A stretch of DNA of 64,000 bases from Sipunculus nudus. Lineage: Eukaryota; Annelida; Sipuncula; Golfingiida; Sipunculidae. Under the pieces are notes generated by a model. That model saw nothing but the letters and a program-made list of their open reading frames with translations, had not been told where the DNA came from and made no database searches. Position 1 is the stretch's first letter. Every line of letters begins with the position of its first letter. This document shows positions 24,801 to 36,994 of the stretch, in pieces. The DNA is taken from the NCBI GenBank assembly GCA_026874595.1, contig CM049309.1, positions 71,966,926-72,030,925 on the forward strand. The letters are read 5' to 3'. The position numbers were made by a program, and so were the translations under genes.

Positions 24801-26114
24801 CAACAAAATATTAAATAAAAGCTATTTGAAAACGCAAAAGTTTGATTTTTTTCTCTCGTTTATTAATAGCAGCAGATGTAAAAGCAAATATGACAGTTTA
24901 TGAACTGTGCTAGTGTTAAAGTGCCATTGTGTGCTATGATATCATGAAAAATAATTTAGCCCTATAGAGTGCACTGTAGCAATGGCATAGTTAAGCGCCC
25001 TGCCCCCCCCCCCTTCAGGATGTTGATGATGAGCTTACATATTTGGGTAAAACAAATTCGTGGGTCCACCTACTAACCCCCCCCCCCCCCCCATGCAATC
25101 AAAAAAGGAAAATCATTTTCCTCTTTTATGCCTGATTTTCAAAAACTGAAATTTTAATACAATATTAGTCCTATTTTACAGATTTAAACATCATATTGAT
25201 TTTTCACCTTAACCTCGTACACTCCATAGCAGTTGCTGTTCCGGGAGGGGGGGGGGGGGTAGGATTCCAGTTATCGTTTTGCGATTGCATACATCTAGTT
25301 TTAAATGTATTTTATATAACAGTGCAACTGTGTACCGCAGAGTGTTGCATTCATGATATTAATTATATATACAACATCGATAGAAAAATTCTTCTCGCGG
25401 TAAATATAAAAATACATAAAAAATTCTGCATATTTGAAATATCACAATATATTACCTGATCTATGCACACATATAATACGGTCACTGGGTTAACATATGT
25501 CCGATGTTATTCCCACACATTTTAAATGTATGTTCGTAATACATTGCATCGTGCAACATTATACTATTAATATTTCGACGTATAATTGCAGATATAACAT
25601 GAAAATAAAACAATAATTAACACGAACTTTCCTATGGATTACCAAAAGGTTAAAAAGATTTCGATCCTGCATTATATCTGTTATATCAAACAGGGATACC
25701 ATAGTTAAGCATTTGTGCTTTTTACTAGCTGTGATTGGTATAAACTATATAATGGTCTGAGGACAGCCCTATCCGGACTAGATACTTTGCTCTGCTTGAA
25801 ATCATTGAGGCACAATAAAAAAAAAAAATATAATATTTCATTAAACGAATACGCATGATGTCTGCCATACGTTAGTATACAATTACAGTTGGGTATTTAC
25901 TTGCACAATATGTTGCATTCTGTTAATGATGGATATGCAATATGCTGCATTGACAGAGACATTTAACACATCCATGGCAAAACGGCCTGTCGATTTCTTC
26001 CCGGGAACACGGCGCATTAGACCCCAGTGTTCACTCCTGGCAGACACAGAATAATGATCGCGAGGCATCTGGTACCATATTGTGTTGTGGCTAAGGAACA
26101 CTGAGACGTAAAAG
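24801..26114. other. Intergenic; three long C/G homopolymers
   Basis: No gene seen. C11 (25003-25013), C16 (25077-25092) and G13 (25247-25259) lie within 260 bp. The rest is AT-rich. Confidence 0.4.
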
Positions 26115-26563
26115 GGTGCCCAATCACCTACCTTCTGAAAAAGAATTTATGTGATGTTCGGTTTCCTCTGTATATATTAATGATCTAAGGTTAATTTTAG
26201 TTGTGAAAAGTTCTTATAAGGCCTTCTCGAAGGAGCTGTGAACTTGTTTATCAACAACATGATTGTAAACAAAGTTATGTTGACAAACGGGAAAAACATG
26301 TAACCTAAAATGGTAGGTTGCATATATGCGCAGGTAGAAAGGTCAGTTGTTGCAAAACACAATTTTCACAACTGTGGATTATCTGCTGCGAGATGTGCTT
26401 CTTGAATTAGTTTATTTTGGCGGAGCACAACATGTTATAAACACGTTGCTATAAACAAAACAAGCAGCCTGTGTTCGAGGATATCCACGTTTTCTGGCCT
26501 ATTTTAATTAAAGCTGCAACGGAACCTTTAAGTTTATATAGGTCAGATGGGTGATTGGCCCCC
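26115..26563. mobile_element. Small inverted-repeat transposon (MITE-like), copy 1
   Basis: About 449 bp, matching 39324-39783 over its whole length. The ends are imperfect inverted repeats: the left reads GGTGCCCAATCACCTACC and the right, reversed, GGGGGCCAATCACCCATC. The flanks have decayed (no clean TTAA on the left). Short minus-strand open frames in both copies share LLINKF and PSRR, but this simply follows from the DNA similarity. Confidence 0.7.
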
Positions 26564-27450
26564 TTTAAATTACATACGGGGGCGGTTAATATAAATACAT
26601 CTTGGTAATGATAAACAGGAGAACTAGCATCCGGGATAACAGGGTGTAAATGATCAATTATCCTGGTTAATATAATGTTACTCTTAAATATGAACGGGAG
26701 ATTACCCTTCATTTAGGACAACGTTACAATTATTAATATGAGAATAGCTAAGTATTCTGCAGTTCTATGTATCATCAACAAAAAGTATTTAATTAAGTAG
26801 AATACAATTGTGATAGAAAAAATTCTCTTCGAGAATATCAAGTCAATACACCCTTTACCGTGAGCATGCGCTCTTTAAGTAATGTCCGCCTGCCGTGTTC
26901 AGGTCGGTGTTGGTCAGTACCGTAAGTTTTGTTAAGGGACCCGAGCTCTTTATTAAGTGACTCGCAGCCGACAGGTGTCGCTAATAAAGATCTATTGTTA
27001 GCAAGTTAATTATCTCCCTGTGGATAGTCGTATCTAAAAGTATTCTTCAGAAAAGGAAACAGGTGCGTCTCCTTATCCGTGAGAATGTGACATAATAGGC
27101 AAGAGCACTCCCACGTTTACCGTTATTGTGACGACAGTGATAGTAGTGAACCTTCAGAACATAGTGTCAGTAATCAGGAAAGGCACTTCCAGCTTGCATA
27201 GTGTTCTTGATTTCATAAAGCTGAGTTCCGTGGCATTGGTCACTTTGATTTACTTGTGTTTATAGATATCTGCGATATGCACGCAGTAGTTTCATTATCA
27301 GACATATATAACAATTAAAAAAAAGTTAAGTAGCCTATTTCTGGTCCAATAAGTCTTCTGACAGGGCAAGTAGCACAAGCTTTATTATATTTGGACACCT
27401 CGTTTTTCAGGGCTTTTGATATTTCATAAACAGGACCTCTCTTTCAGATG
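26564..27450. other. Intergenic and 3' flank of DEG/ENaC gene B
   Basis: No separate gene is recognised. On the minus strand this is the 3' side of the channel gene, with a poly(A) signal at 27381-27386. Confidence 0.4.
27381..27386 (-). promoter_or_regulatory. Poly(A) signal AATAAA for DEG/ENaC gene B
   Basis: TTTATT on the plus strand reads AATAAA on the minus strand, 65 bases past the stop codon. It predicts a very short 3' UTR. Confidence 0.5.
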
Positions 27451-29010
27451 TTAACTTGTTGGCTGTGACGTAATATTTACGACACGTGACTTCCGCAACA
27501 CTTCGTTAGACGAACAAGATGAGAGCACCCGGTAAATCAACTCGATAACTTCCACCACCACGACCAGTGTTATTCCTGCGTACAGGTTCAGAGCGCCCCC
27601 TAGCTGGGAAAACAGGGATGCGGCCGATAACCGTGGTACCTCTTTTTGTACTTTAACAACAAGGTCTGGCGTTTCCACAAAAATTTTAACGAAGTTTCTC
27701 TTAATAATATTGTCCATTTCCTCCCTGTTGCTGCAGTTAACACTTTCTAGGTTAATTTTTCCTCTCATTTCTGAACAGATTTTTCTGGCAAAAAAATCCC
27801 TTTGTCTTGCTCCTGGCCACGGAATACTCGAAATGGTGCTTTCTTCTCCGGACACCTCACACGGCTCGAAACACGAATCTTGACAATCAGCCCCAATATA
27901 TTTTTTCCATAGAACGTTCATCATGCATCGGAGGGTACTGTTTGAAGAAAAGTTTGCTTCCAAGTTAGATTCAATGTCCCCACAAAAAGGAAATGATTCT
28001 CGACATCGGGGTATTACAGAATCGGTACATCCACACGAGTCTTTGATCTTTCGCTGCATGCACGCCTGTATACAGGTATGTCTGTTGTACTCGTATTTGA
28101 TCGGTTGACCATCGGGTCCTAATATTTCAGGGGTCTTTTCTTTCGTGTAACAAGTACCATAGGGCTCAGGGAGAAACGATTTTAACCAAGGCATTATTTG
28201 TATTGTTGTGAAAGTTCCCGCCGCCGCTCTGTACTTACGATGCACCGACGATGGGCTAGCGTTAGCAGGATGCAGCGTGAGTTCACAACCTCCTCCTATG
28301 ACGTCATATCCGCTCACTTGGTGTTGCTCCTCGGTGACATCATCCAGGAAAAGAACAACTGATAACCCTTTCAAAGACCAGTGTTCATAACCTTCAGCCT
28401 CCTGTATTTCTGGATGAAGGGTGAAACAATTAAAGAAATCAGGCGTCTGGGTTTTCTTGATTTCTCCAAAGTATTGACACGGGATTTTATGTGTGTGTAG
28501 CCCGTCAGTTCCAATAAAGTGACATTCCTGGACCATAACGTCAGTTGAATGCCCGATCCTTTCAGCAATTTCATCCCCGAGTAGTTCAAAATAGGTTCGA
28601 TGGGAAAGCAAGTGACTCTGTAACTCTTCTATTTCAAAAGGGTGTAAATCAAGTTGCTCTAGGATATCACTGACTTTTTCATGAATCTCAACGAATGAAA
28701 ATTTGTTTTCCTCCATTAAAATCTCCGAACTGTTACTGCTTAAACGGTTAAGATTACAAAACGTCAGGGCGGGAAACCCTTCCAACATATCAGGAATCAC
28801 GATAGGTTTCTCCATAATGTTCAATGTGACCCCGTACCTGAAATATTCCAGGACCAGTATAGAGACACTGTATCCAGTTAGTCCCAGGAAAAGAACCACG
28901 CAGAATAACCACAAGCCTCGTAGTATTTTAATCTCAGTCCGCACAATTCTAGGAACTCCCTTCATGGAGGTCTTCTCACAAAAATCACGTAATAGTTCTA
29001 GCAACGGCAT
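27451..29010 (-). CDS. DEG/ENaC-family sodium channel subunit (gene B), single exon
   Basis: This 519-residue paralogue of the channel at 1571-3148 is identical at well over half its positions, with the same end-to-end layout: SMKGVPRIV before TM1 (TM1 about 33-53), cysteine-rich ectodomain with NCFTLHP and KDSCGC, then SQLGGALNLYAGITLVVVV at TM2 and a short C-tail. An in-frame TGA at 29026-29028, just upstream, fixes the ATG at 29010. It is uninterrupted by introns or stops, so it looks functional. KG in place of HG and GIT in place of GxS are shared with gene A. It differs in the ectodomain: residues 167 and 182 are glycine where gene A has cysteine, while neighbouring C163 and C178 are kept. 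Convergent orientation, 24 kb from gene A, suggests an inverted local duplication or two retroposed copies. Subunit partnership between the two is possible but unproven. Confidence 0.93.
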   Translation of the reverse strand: MPLLELLRDFCEKTSMKGVPRIVRTEIKILRGLWLFCVVLFLGLTGYSVSILVLEYFRYGVTLNIMEKPIVIPDMLEGFPALTFCNLNRLSSNSSEILMEENKFSFVEIHEKVSDILEQLDLHPFEIEELQSHLLSHRTYFELLGDEIAERIGHSTDVMVQECHFIGTDGLHTHKIPCQYFGEIKKTQTPDFFNCFTLHPEIQEAEGYEHWSLKGLSVVLFLDDVTEEQHQVSGYDVIGGGCELTLHPANASPSSVHRKYRAAAGTFTTIQIMPWLKSFLPEPYGTCYTKEKTPEILGPDGQPIKYEYNRHTCIQACMQRKIKDSCGCTDSVIPRCRESFPFCGDIESNLEANFSSNSTLRCMMNVLWKKYIGADCQDSCFEPCEVSGEESTISSIPWPGARQRDFFARKICSEMRGKINLESVNCSNREEMDNIIKRNFVKIFVETPDLVVKVQKEVPRLSAASLFSQLGGALNLYAGITLVVVVEVIELIYRVLSSCSSNEVLRKSRVVNITSQPTS

Positions 29011-32000
29011 GTTTTTATTTCTTTTTCACATATGTAAGGGAAACCGCGGCTTGGATATCTGCACAATTTTCACTTAGGTGCTTATTCAAGTATTTGTTTT
29101 TATTTTTGACTTACTTCACTAATGTATGTTCACAAAACCCAGAAAATTTTTCCTCGAATCAAGTCCTTTTCTGGCCTTTATTGTAACGAAAATAAAGTAA
29201 ACAAAATATAGTTACCTCCGATGTTGTCATTACATCAACTAAGTCATCTGGCCTGTTCCACTACATTTATTTTTTCATATCAAAGTTTTTTTTTCCAATG
29301 TGGACAAAGTCTCCATGACGACGGCGTTGTATTTTCATTTTTTTTTTATTTTTCTGAAGAAAATCACTCTTTGCTTTTGTATCTGATTAAAGACATTCTA
29401 CTTTTAGTTACAGTTTGTTCCTGTGTATGAAAATGTGTATGAATCTTCTATTGTTCATAATGTAATAATCCGTTTCGTTAATTTTTGGGTTAAAATCAAT
29501 GATTTAATTACCTTGTCAAATTATTGTCCTTTTCATGGATGGTCGTTGCTTCGTGTCGCACCTATGTCGATTCTGCTGACCAGCTTGTCTGACCGGGGTG
29601 TCAACAGTGCCGGTCATGGACTATACAGTTGGCCGTTTTAAGAGACTAATCCGTGTAACTACAACAACGGTTTATCGACTCATTGCAAGTTAGCTCCAGC
29701 AACCGTCATAAGCGTACCACAGTGCAATATCGGACAATACTGCCCTAGTTGATCATTCATTATGCCATACCGTGTCTTATCAGAATTCCGTAAACAATGT
29801 ACTGCAGGTACTGTGGGCCAAATGAATCATTTGTCAAAACAGAAGCATCGTTTCCTTTATTCTCTAATCAATTCTGCTGGACACACTGTTGAGCCCTGCT
29901 AGTCATGCAGGAGGTACATTTTTGCAGCACTGTTCCAGCACTATGGTTACGGTATGTAAATGTACAATAAACCAGAATATAATCAAAGTATATAACACAT
30001 AGCATAGGTTAATATAACATGATGTCGAAAATTTTGAAAATTGCTTAACTCGGCATGCTAAAAGCAGTCTCTCGTCCAACGGGCTTTGCCACTGTGTGCA
30101 ATTAGCTAGATAGCGTCGTCATCCATATAATGGCGCTGTGGAGCGCAAAAAACGCACATTAAAGATAACTGCTGCTGTTACGAGTGGCACATATACGGTC
30201 TCACGTCATATTGTCGTCTGCATGGTCGATATGAAGCACATTTCCTGTAGCCTTGGTAGTTCCTTATGTGTTTACTCAGAATATTGATCGTCCACAGACA
30301 ACTTGACTTTGGTATAGTTTCTTATACTTCACATGAAGTACCCATCTTCAGCAGAACATTACAAAATTCTTCTTAATATTGATGTCATTCTTACTGCCGC
30401 TTTATCACTTACTAGCTGATAAACCCGGTATACCGGGCTTTCTACCGGGGTTGGGGAGATATATTAACTGAGATGTTGAATGTTGGCTCATTTTTTATTC
30501 CAAAAGTTAAAAGAAAATAAAGGTTTTCAGTGGGATACTGTCTCAATAAGATATGTACAAATATTTTTTTTACATTTATTTTGTGGCGCTGTGCTCGTGG
30601 AAAAAAAAATCATACCCCGTTGTGCTTACCTTGAAGAACTGGTCAGTGATGATATTTACATTGCGAACCGGAATGAGACGCGAGGGCATTCAGGTTTCCG
30701 ATGATATTTGACTGGTTTCTATCGTTGGACGTATGAAAGAATAGGTTGATGTGAGGACCACATGAAAGATTAATTAAATGTATGTTGCAAGGAAACTGTT
30801 CCTAGAAAGAAACAGAAATATGCATACCTCGTAGGTAGGAGAAGCGGACCAAATGGGACTCCATGAAGAGGGTGCGTATCCCATTTTCAGCCGCAACCTT
30901 TTTTTTATCGTATCAGACCAATTTTGAGGCCTGAAACCCACGCCACCACCCTATCCCACCCCTGTTCCTGAAATTGGAACCTTGAATTAGGTTTTGTCAT
31001 TAATCCTCCTGGGTTGAACCCTTCATTTCATAAAGCGGGAAACATGTTTTCCACTTTTAATGACCACGCACGTGGGTAAGAGCCTGGGTCCATTAAAAGG
31101 CCAGACATGCTCAAATCTTTCACTGAAAGCAAGCGTTATTCATATAAACAATAGGCCTTAATCGTGTGGTTGAGTGACTACGATGGACGCATTCCGGTCA
31201 TTGCCGAAGACAGTTCGGCTGTGCTCGGTCTCACCTCCGCGCAAGTCAGAAAAAGCGGAAAATTCACTCAAAATGATGTGTACATCAAAAATTATTTATT
31301 CTCATATCACCTATGTCATTGCAGGGATAATTACCTTTAACATGAGGTATGTCACAGTGTATTACGCAAAGTGGTTTCAGAGAACATTGAGAAACAAATG
31401 TGGACCGAATTCCTTTTATAAGTATTAGATAATCGCTGAATATCCTTGATGAAATATTCATGCAAAAACAATTCTTTGGTATTGATTTTTCAGGGCCTGA
31501 ATGTCTACACGGAGGTATTTATAATATACAAGGGGCCATAATCTTACCGTCCACACATATCAGAGAAGATATCAGTATACAACGCCACTTCCTGCTTTCA
31601 TGACTAACAGGTCATATGCCTTTCAATCAGACCACCAGGAAGGATTAAAGCCATGACCACCCAGAAAACAGTAAAAAGGTGGAAAGATTTGACCTTTCGC
31701 GATCTTATTGCCTCCGCCAGGCGAGTATGCGTACATCCCCATTCGTATGTATATTTGTGCGTGTGTTCACAATAGAGTTGTGCACCGGACAGAACCACCT
31801 CGATCCATCACATAAACAGTCCGGTCCTAGTCGGGTCCAGCTTAAGGCGGTCCGGCCCAGTAGGTAGACCGGTCCATGCGATCTGGTCCATTTATTAAAA
31901 TATCATTCAAATTAAAATTGTAGTTTTCTTATTCTGCGTTTATTCTACATAGTTTTTTATTTCATTATATCATTTTATCAAATATTTAACAAAACCGAAT

Positions 32001-35000
32001 ATCACATACACAGCAAACCGTGCAGTAAAAGTAATATTATTAATTATACGTGAATCGCAAGATCTGGGTTTGATTTTTGTAATGACAAATTCAAAATCCC
32101 AATCTTAATACTTTGAAAACAGTGGAATGTTTCGTGTTACTGTGCGCGGCATGGTGCTTAGAATATAAACCAAATTGTGCAGGGTTGGCGAACTGATTCA
32201 AAGGATTTGCTGGGCGGGGATGGATACCGGTTGACGTTAGCTGAATAGTTATGTAACGGTTTAAGTGCGATTTGGAAAAAGAAAACATGTTAATCTAATG
32301 TTAATGATTTAATATATAGAGTATATGTTGGCCTATGCATTTAACATATAAAAATTATTCTAATTATACTGTGATACACAGTAAACATTGTGAAAACAGC
32401 AGGGGACAATAATTCTAATGTTGAAGGTGTCAATTTCAACTTATTTTAATAACTTAACTGTTACTCGGAGAACAAAAATATAAAATAGTACACTTATATA
32501 ATAACACTATTGCAGCTAACATTGCTTTAAATACATTTCACGTAGCTATAAAGAGTCTTTCTTTGAGAAGTTAATAACACACCTTGTTCATAACAAAATT
32601 TCTTTCATTGTGCGGTGAATGTTTGAAAAAGAACTAGAAATCGGCATTCTAAAGAATGCAAGCCTCGGCCATATGTGGGGGGGGGGGGGGGGGGAGGGAG
32701 GGGGAGGGGCTATTTTGCCATGCTCCAATAACCGCGTTTGCATTTTCATATTCGGCCCATTTTGCCAGATTCAGTCGTGTTTAAGCGATGATACATCTAT
32801 GAATATTCCTTGATGACGTTACTGAATCCGGATCATGTGCCGGATCCACACCAAAATCCAATGGATTCTTTATTGGCCAATTGGTTAACAAGATGCTGAT
32901 GACTGAGACCAAGAAGATTTGATTAAATATAGAGTGTGCGGGAGTTTGAAAGGCAGTCTCCCTAGTGCCACGATTACTTGGAATTTGGCACTACTAGACA
33001 GTTGGATTTTAAGAACAGGTGGAGTTGATTACAAAGGTAGGGTGGTCTGAAGTAAAAAACTGACAGTCACTGTATTAGACTCTCATGAACGTTCATTTTT
33101 GTTCAATGGATTGGCTATCATAATTGCATTACCTTATACTGAACTTATAGCACAAAATTGTCAACAACTTTTATTTCATATTATGCAGGGAAGTCTTAGA
33201 CTTCAGGAAAAAAATTATGAACAGTTCTGCTTGCATTTTGTTGTGGAGTCTTTAGACGAGGGATACGGACTTTAGACACATATGAGTATTAAAAGGAAAA
33301 GGATCGAAAATAAAAAATAGTTTCAGATTGATAGGTAGAAAATTGAAATATGAAGCTCACAAAACTGAAAAAAAATCATACGGGTGCAATCGACTTTATA
33401 GCGATCCAATTTTCATCTTGCATTTCCTCGATGGGATTATAAGTCACTCATACAGTGTCGGGCAATATACGGGTAACATGCGGAATTATTATTTGTTAAT
33501 GGAATGTCTTTTAGAGGGACCATCTAAGACCATGTTAGGCCATGAACCAAATATTTATTGGGGCAGTTTCCCTTTGGGGGACACTCTTTCACCATATAGG
33601 CCAAGCTTTATGTGCTCGCGAGAAATTTGTTCTATTTGTCTCTGGGCTACATATTCAAGTTAAACTGAATCACACAGTAAAGTCATTGTTTATTTAACTT
33701 GGCTTTCCTTATGGCCTCTGTTGTACTGTTTTAATGCAAAAGTGGCTGCCGTCCCACTTATGTAAAGTACAATAATTAAATTCAATGTCAACGATGTTCA
33801 GACATTTGATACAGAACATCAATTATTTTCTACATTTATATACGCAAATTCTGAATACATATATCACTTACATTTGAAAAAATAATTTATATATGTGGCT
33901 GTGTCGGCAAAACATACAGCAGATTTCCCGAGAGGTTTCTGCTGAAATGAACTAATTTTGCGACTGTTCGATAACCATTGTATGTCTCTTGGCAACTAAG
34001 CCATTTCCACACCCATGCGTACTACCTTGACTTATTGGTTTCGTGACAACGGAGGGAAATGTTTATTGTCATGTATAATGTTTTAATTTGTTAACGGTCG
34101 GCTTACTAATAAAAGTAAAATAGAAAATTCAAAGTCTAATCAGACGACAAATTTGAACTGACAGGGCTGTCCCCGGGGTAAAGTTAATTTGACAGATTGT
34201 ATCTGCTACCCATCATGTTCTTTCATTCGTTATAACTAAACGTGTTAAATCATCAGTTAATGAATCTAGGTGTGTTACCCATGTGAGCCAATTAAACACA
34301 CGGGAATATCTGTCAACATTGATAAATAAACGCTCTATTTATTTTATGATCCATTGTTGATTTTTTTTTTTTAATTCAGCCTGGACAGGGAATAGGCAGT
34401 CGAGTGGTAAAATGTTCGGCTCTCTCCGATGGCGTGTTGCGTTCGAATCCCACCGTTTCTATGAGGGAGGGTTGCAGGGTTCGGTCCTCCGGTTTCCACA
34501 ACATCTACAAATCACCATCCGAGCAGTGGAGTGTGCCTTGTATTAGTTATTACGATCAGTTTATTTTGGCTTAGTTTATAATTATTTTATATTGATAACA
34601 TAAACTGTTTTGTGAAATGTTTGCATGTTTTTATGATAATTTTATGGTGTCGAATACATAGTTGTACGGAGAGTGCACTGTCTCTCACAGGGCCTTCATG
34701 TGAAGTAAAGTTAAAAAAAATATATAGTCAAGCTAATACCAGTACAAACGTCCGGAGGGTATATGTGCCCTTTAAGTGAATGGCTTGACGTGTACCTTTA
34801 AACAGCATGCAATTTGATAGAATTGCTTATCAACAACACACAAATCCATGTATATTTAATGGGCATAATACCTTATCTATTTTAGATTTATTATCTGGGG
34901 ATCGACATTGACTTGCTGAAAAAATTGTTCGAACATGGGGGGGTTTAATGCCAAATGGACAAAAAACATTTTGCTGAAATTATTATCTAAATATTAATAA

Positions 35001-35330
35001 TAGTATGCAAAAAAATATTGCTCTATGGATTATACATTATTTTTTAATCATTTTTTTTTGCAACTGACGACCAGGCCCTTGGTAATGTTGCTAATGTGTG
35101 CTTTGTTTAAAATTCCTTAATTTGAAAGGATTCTAAAAAGGATGAAAAATGGATAAAATTTATTGTTGATCATAAAGACCATTTCCCGGACTGGAACAAT
35201 TATTGTATATTCTAAGCAAGCTAGCAAAATTTTACGTGCTTTTAAGAAAAAAATTCGCCCGTTTGCACAAATTATTTTGTTCCAGAGGCCGTTGAACAAT
35301 GACTTTTTATGTGTGGCCTAAGCTATGTTT
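29011..35330. other. Intergenic, no gene recognised
   Basis: It starts with the 5' flank of channel gene B. The longest open frames (33328-33663, 31174-31428) resemble nothing I know and are not supported. A TAGCTGATAAACCCGG/ACCGGGCTTTCTACCGGGG segment near 30413-30450 resembles transposon termini seen in many invertebrates, without enough to classify it. G18 is at 32677-32694. Related GGTCCGG/CCGGTCC words are clustered at 31795-31890. Confidence 0.35.
34388..34545 (+). mobile_element. tRNA-like SINE head, second family
   Basis: Box A-like GGCAGTCGAGTGGT (34397-34410) and box B-like GCGTTCGAATCCC (34440-34452) are spaced as in a tRNA gene, but the arms do not pair well. This head differs from the SINE at 7310. 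The body after box B (CCGGTTTCCACAACATCTAC) has no second copy here, so the 3' limit is a guess. Confidence 0.5.
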
Positions 35331-36994
35331 CAACTGTGGTGCCCCTGCATTAACTGTGGTGCTCCTACATTAACTGTGGTGACCCTACATTAACTGTGGT
35401 GCCCCTACATTAACTGTGGTGCCCCTACATTAACTGTGGTGCTCCTACATTAACTGTGTTGACCCTACTTTCACTGTGGTGCCCCTACATTAACTGTGTT
35501 GACTCTACAGTCACGGTGGTGCCCCTACATTCACTGTGTTGACCCTGCATTCACTGTGGTGCCCCTACATTCACTGTGGTGCCCCTACATTTACTGTGTT
35601 GACCCAACTATCACTGTGGTGCCCCTACATTAACTGTGTTGACCCTGCATTCACTGTGGTGCCCCTACATTAACTGTGTTGACCCTACATTAACTGTGTT
35701 GACCCTACATTAACTGTGTTGACCCTGCATTCACTGTGGTGACCCTACATTCACTGTGTTGACCCTACATTAACTGTGGTGACCCTACATTAACTGTGTT
35801 GACCCTGCATTCACTGTGGTGCCCCTACATTAACTGTGTTGACCCTACATTAACTGTGGTGACCCTACATTAACTGTGGTGACCCTACATTAACTGTGTT
35901 GACCCTGCATTCACTGTGGTGCCCCTACATTAACTGTGTTGACCCTACATTAACTGTGGTGACCCTACATTAACTGTGGTGACCCTACAATCACTGTGGT
36001 GCCCCTGCATTAACTGTGTTGACCCAACTATCACTGTGGTGCCCCTACATTAACTGTGTTGACTCTACAGTCACGGTGGTGCCCCTACATTCACTGTGTT
36101 GACCCTGCATTCACTGTGGTGCCCCTACATTCACTGTGGTGCCCCTACATTTACTGTGTTGACCCAACTATCACTGTGGTGCCCCTACATTAACTGTGTT
36201 GACCCTGCATTCACTGTGGTGCCCCATACATTAACTGTGTTGACCCTACATTAACTGTGTTGACCCTACATTAACTGTGTTGACCCTGCATTCACTGTGG
36301 TGACCCTACATTCACTGTGTTGACCCTACGTTAACTGTGGTGACCCTACATTAACTGTGGTGACCCTACAATCACTGTGGTGCCCCTGCATTAACTGTGT
36401 TGACCCAACTATCACTGTGGTACGTGCCCCTACATTAACTGTGTTGACCCTACATTAACTGTGGAGACCCTACATGCACTGTGTTGACCCTACATTAACT
36501 GTGGTGATCCTACATTAACTGTGGTGATCCTACAATCACAGTGGTGCCCCTACATTAACTGTATTGACCCAGAATTCACTGTGGTGACCCTACATTAACT
36601 GTGGTGACCCTACATTAACTGTGTTGACCCTACATTAACTGTGGAGACCCTACATGCACTGTGTTGACCCTACATTAACTGTGGTGATCCTACATTAACT
36701 GTGGTGATCCTACAATCACTGTGGTGCCCCTACATTAACTGTGTTGACCCTACATAAACTGTGGAGACCCTACATGCACTGTGTTGACCCTACATTAACT
36801 GTGGTGATCCTACATTAACTGTGGTGATCCTACAATCACTGTGGTGCCCCTACATTAACTGTATTGACCCAGAATTCACTGTGGTGACCCTACATTAACT
36901 GTGGTGACCCCACATAAACTGTGGTGGTCCTTCAATATCTGTGGTGACCCTACATTAACTGTGTTGACCCTACATTAACTGTGGTGCCCCTACA
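35331..36994. repeat. 20-bp minisatellite, about 83 copies, with higher-order structure
   Basis: The consensus unit is TAACTGTGGTGACCCTACAT, with variable sites (T/C)(A)ACTGTG(G/T)TG(A/C)(C/T)CCT(A/G)CAT. Rare variants recur as blocks. GACTCTACAGTCACGGTGGT occurs at 35501 and 36061, 560 bp (28 units) apart, and its neighbours match too. GTGGAGACCCTACATGCACT occurs at 36461, 36641 and 36761 (9 and 6 units apart). Two small insertions (+1 near 36226, +4 near 36421) break the register. The unit is not a multiple of three, so it is non-coding. Confidence 0.97.

Noticed and set aside
26177-26362. Short minus-strand frames shared between 26.2 and 39.4 kb (LLINKF, PSRR)
   Set aside because: Similarity follows from homologous copies of a non-coding inverted-repeat element; frame lengths and starts differ and no known protein is suggested.
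28703-29077. 124-codon plus-strand frame
   Set aside because: Antisense shadow of DEG/ENaC gene B.
35331-36994. CRISPR-like array
   Set aside because: Units are contiguous 20-mers with no spacers, in an animal genome; it is a minisatellite.
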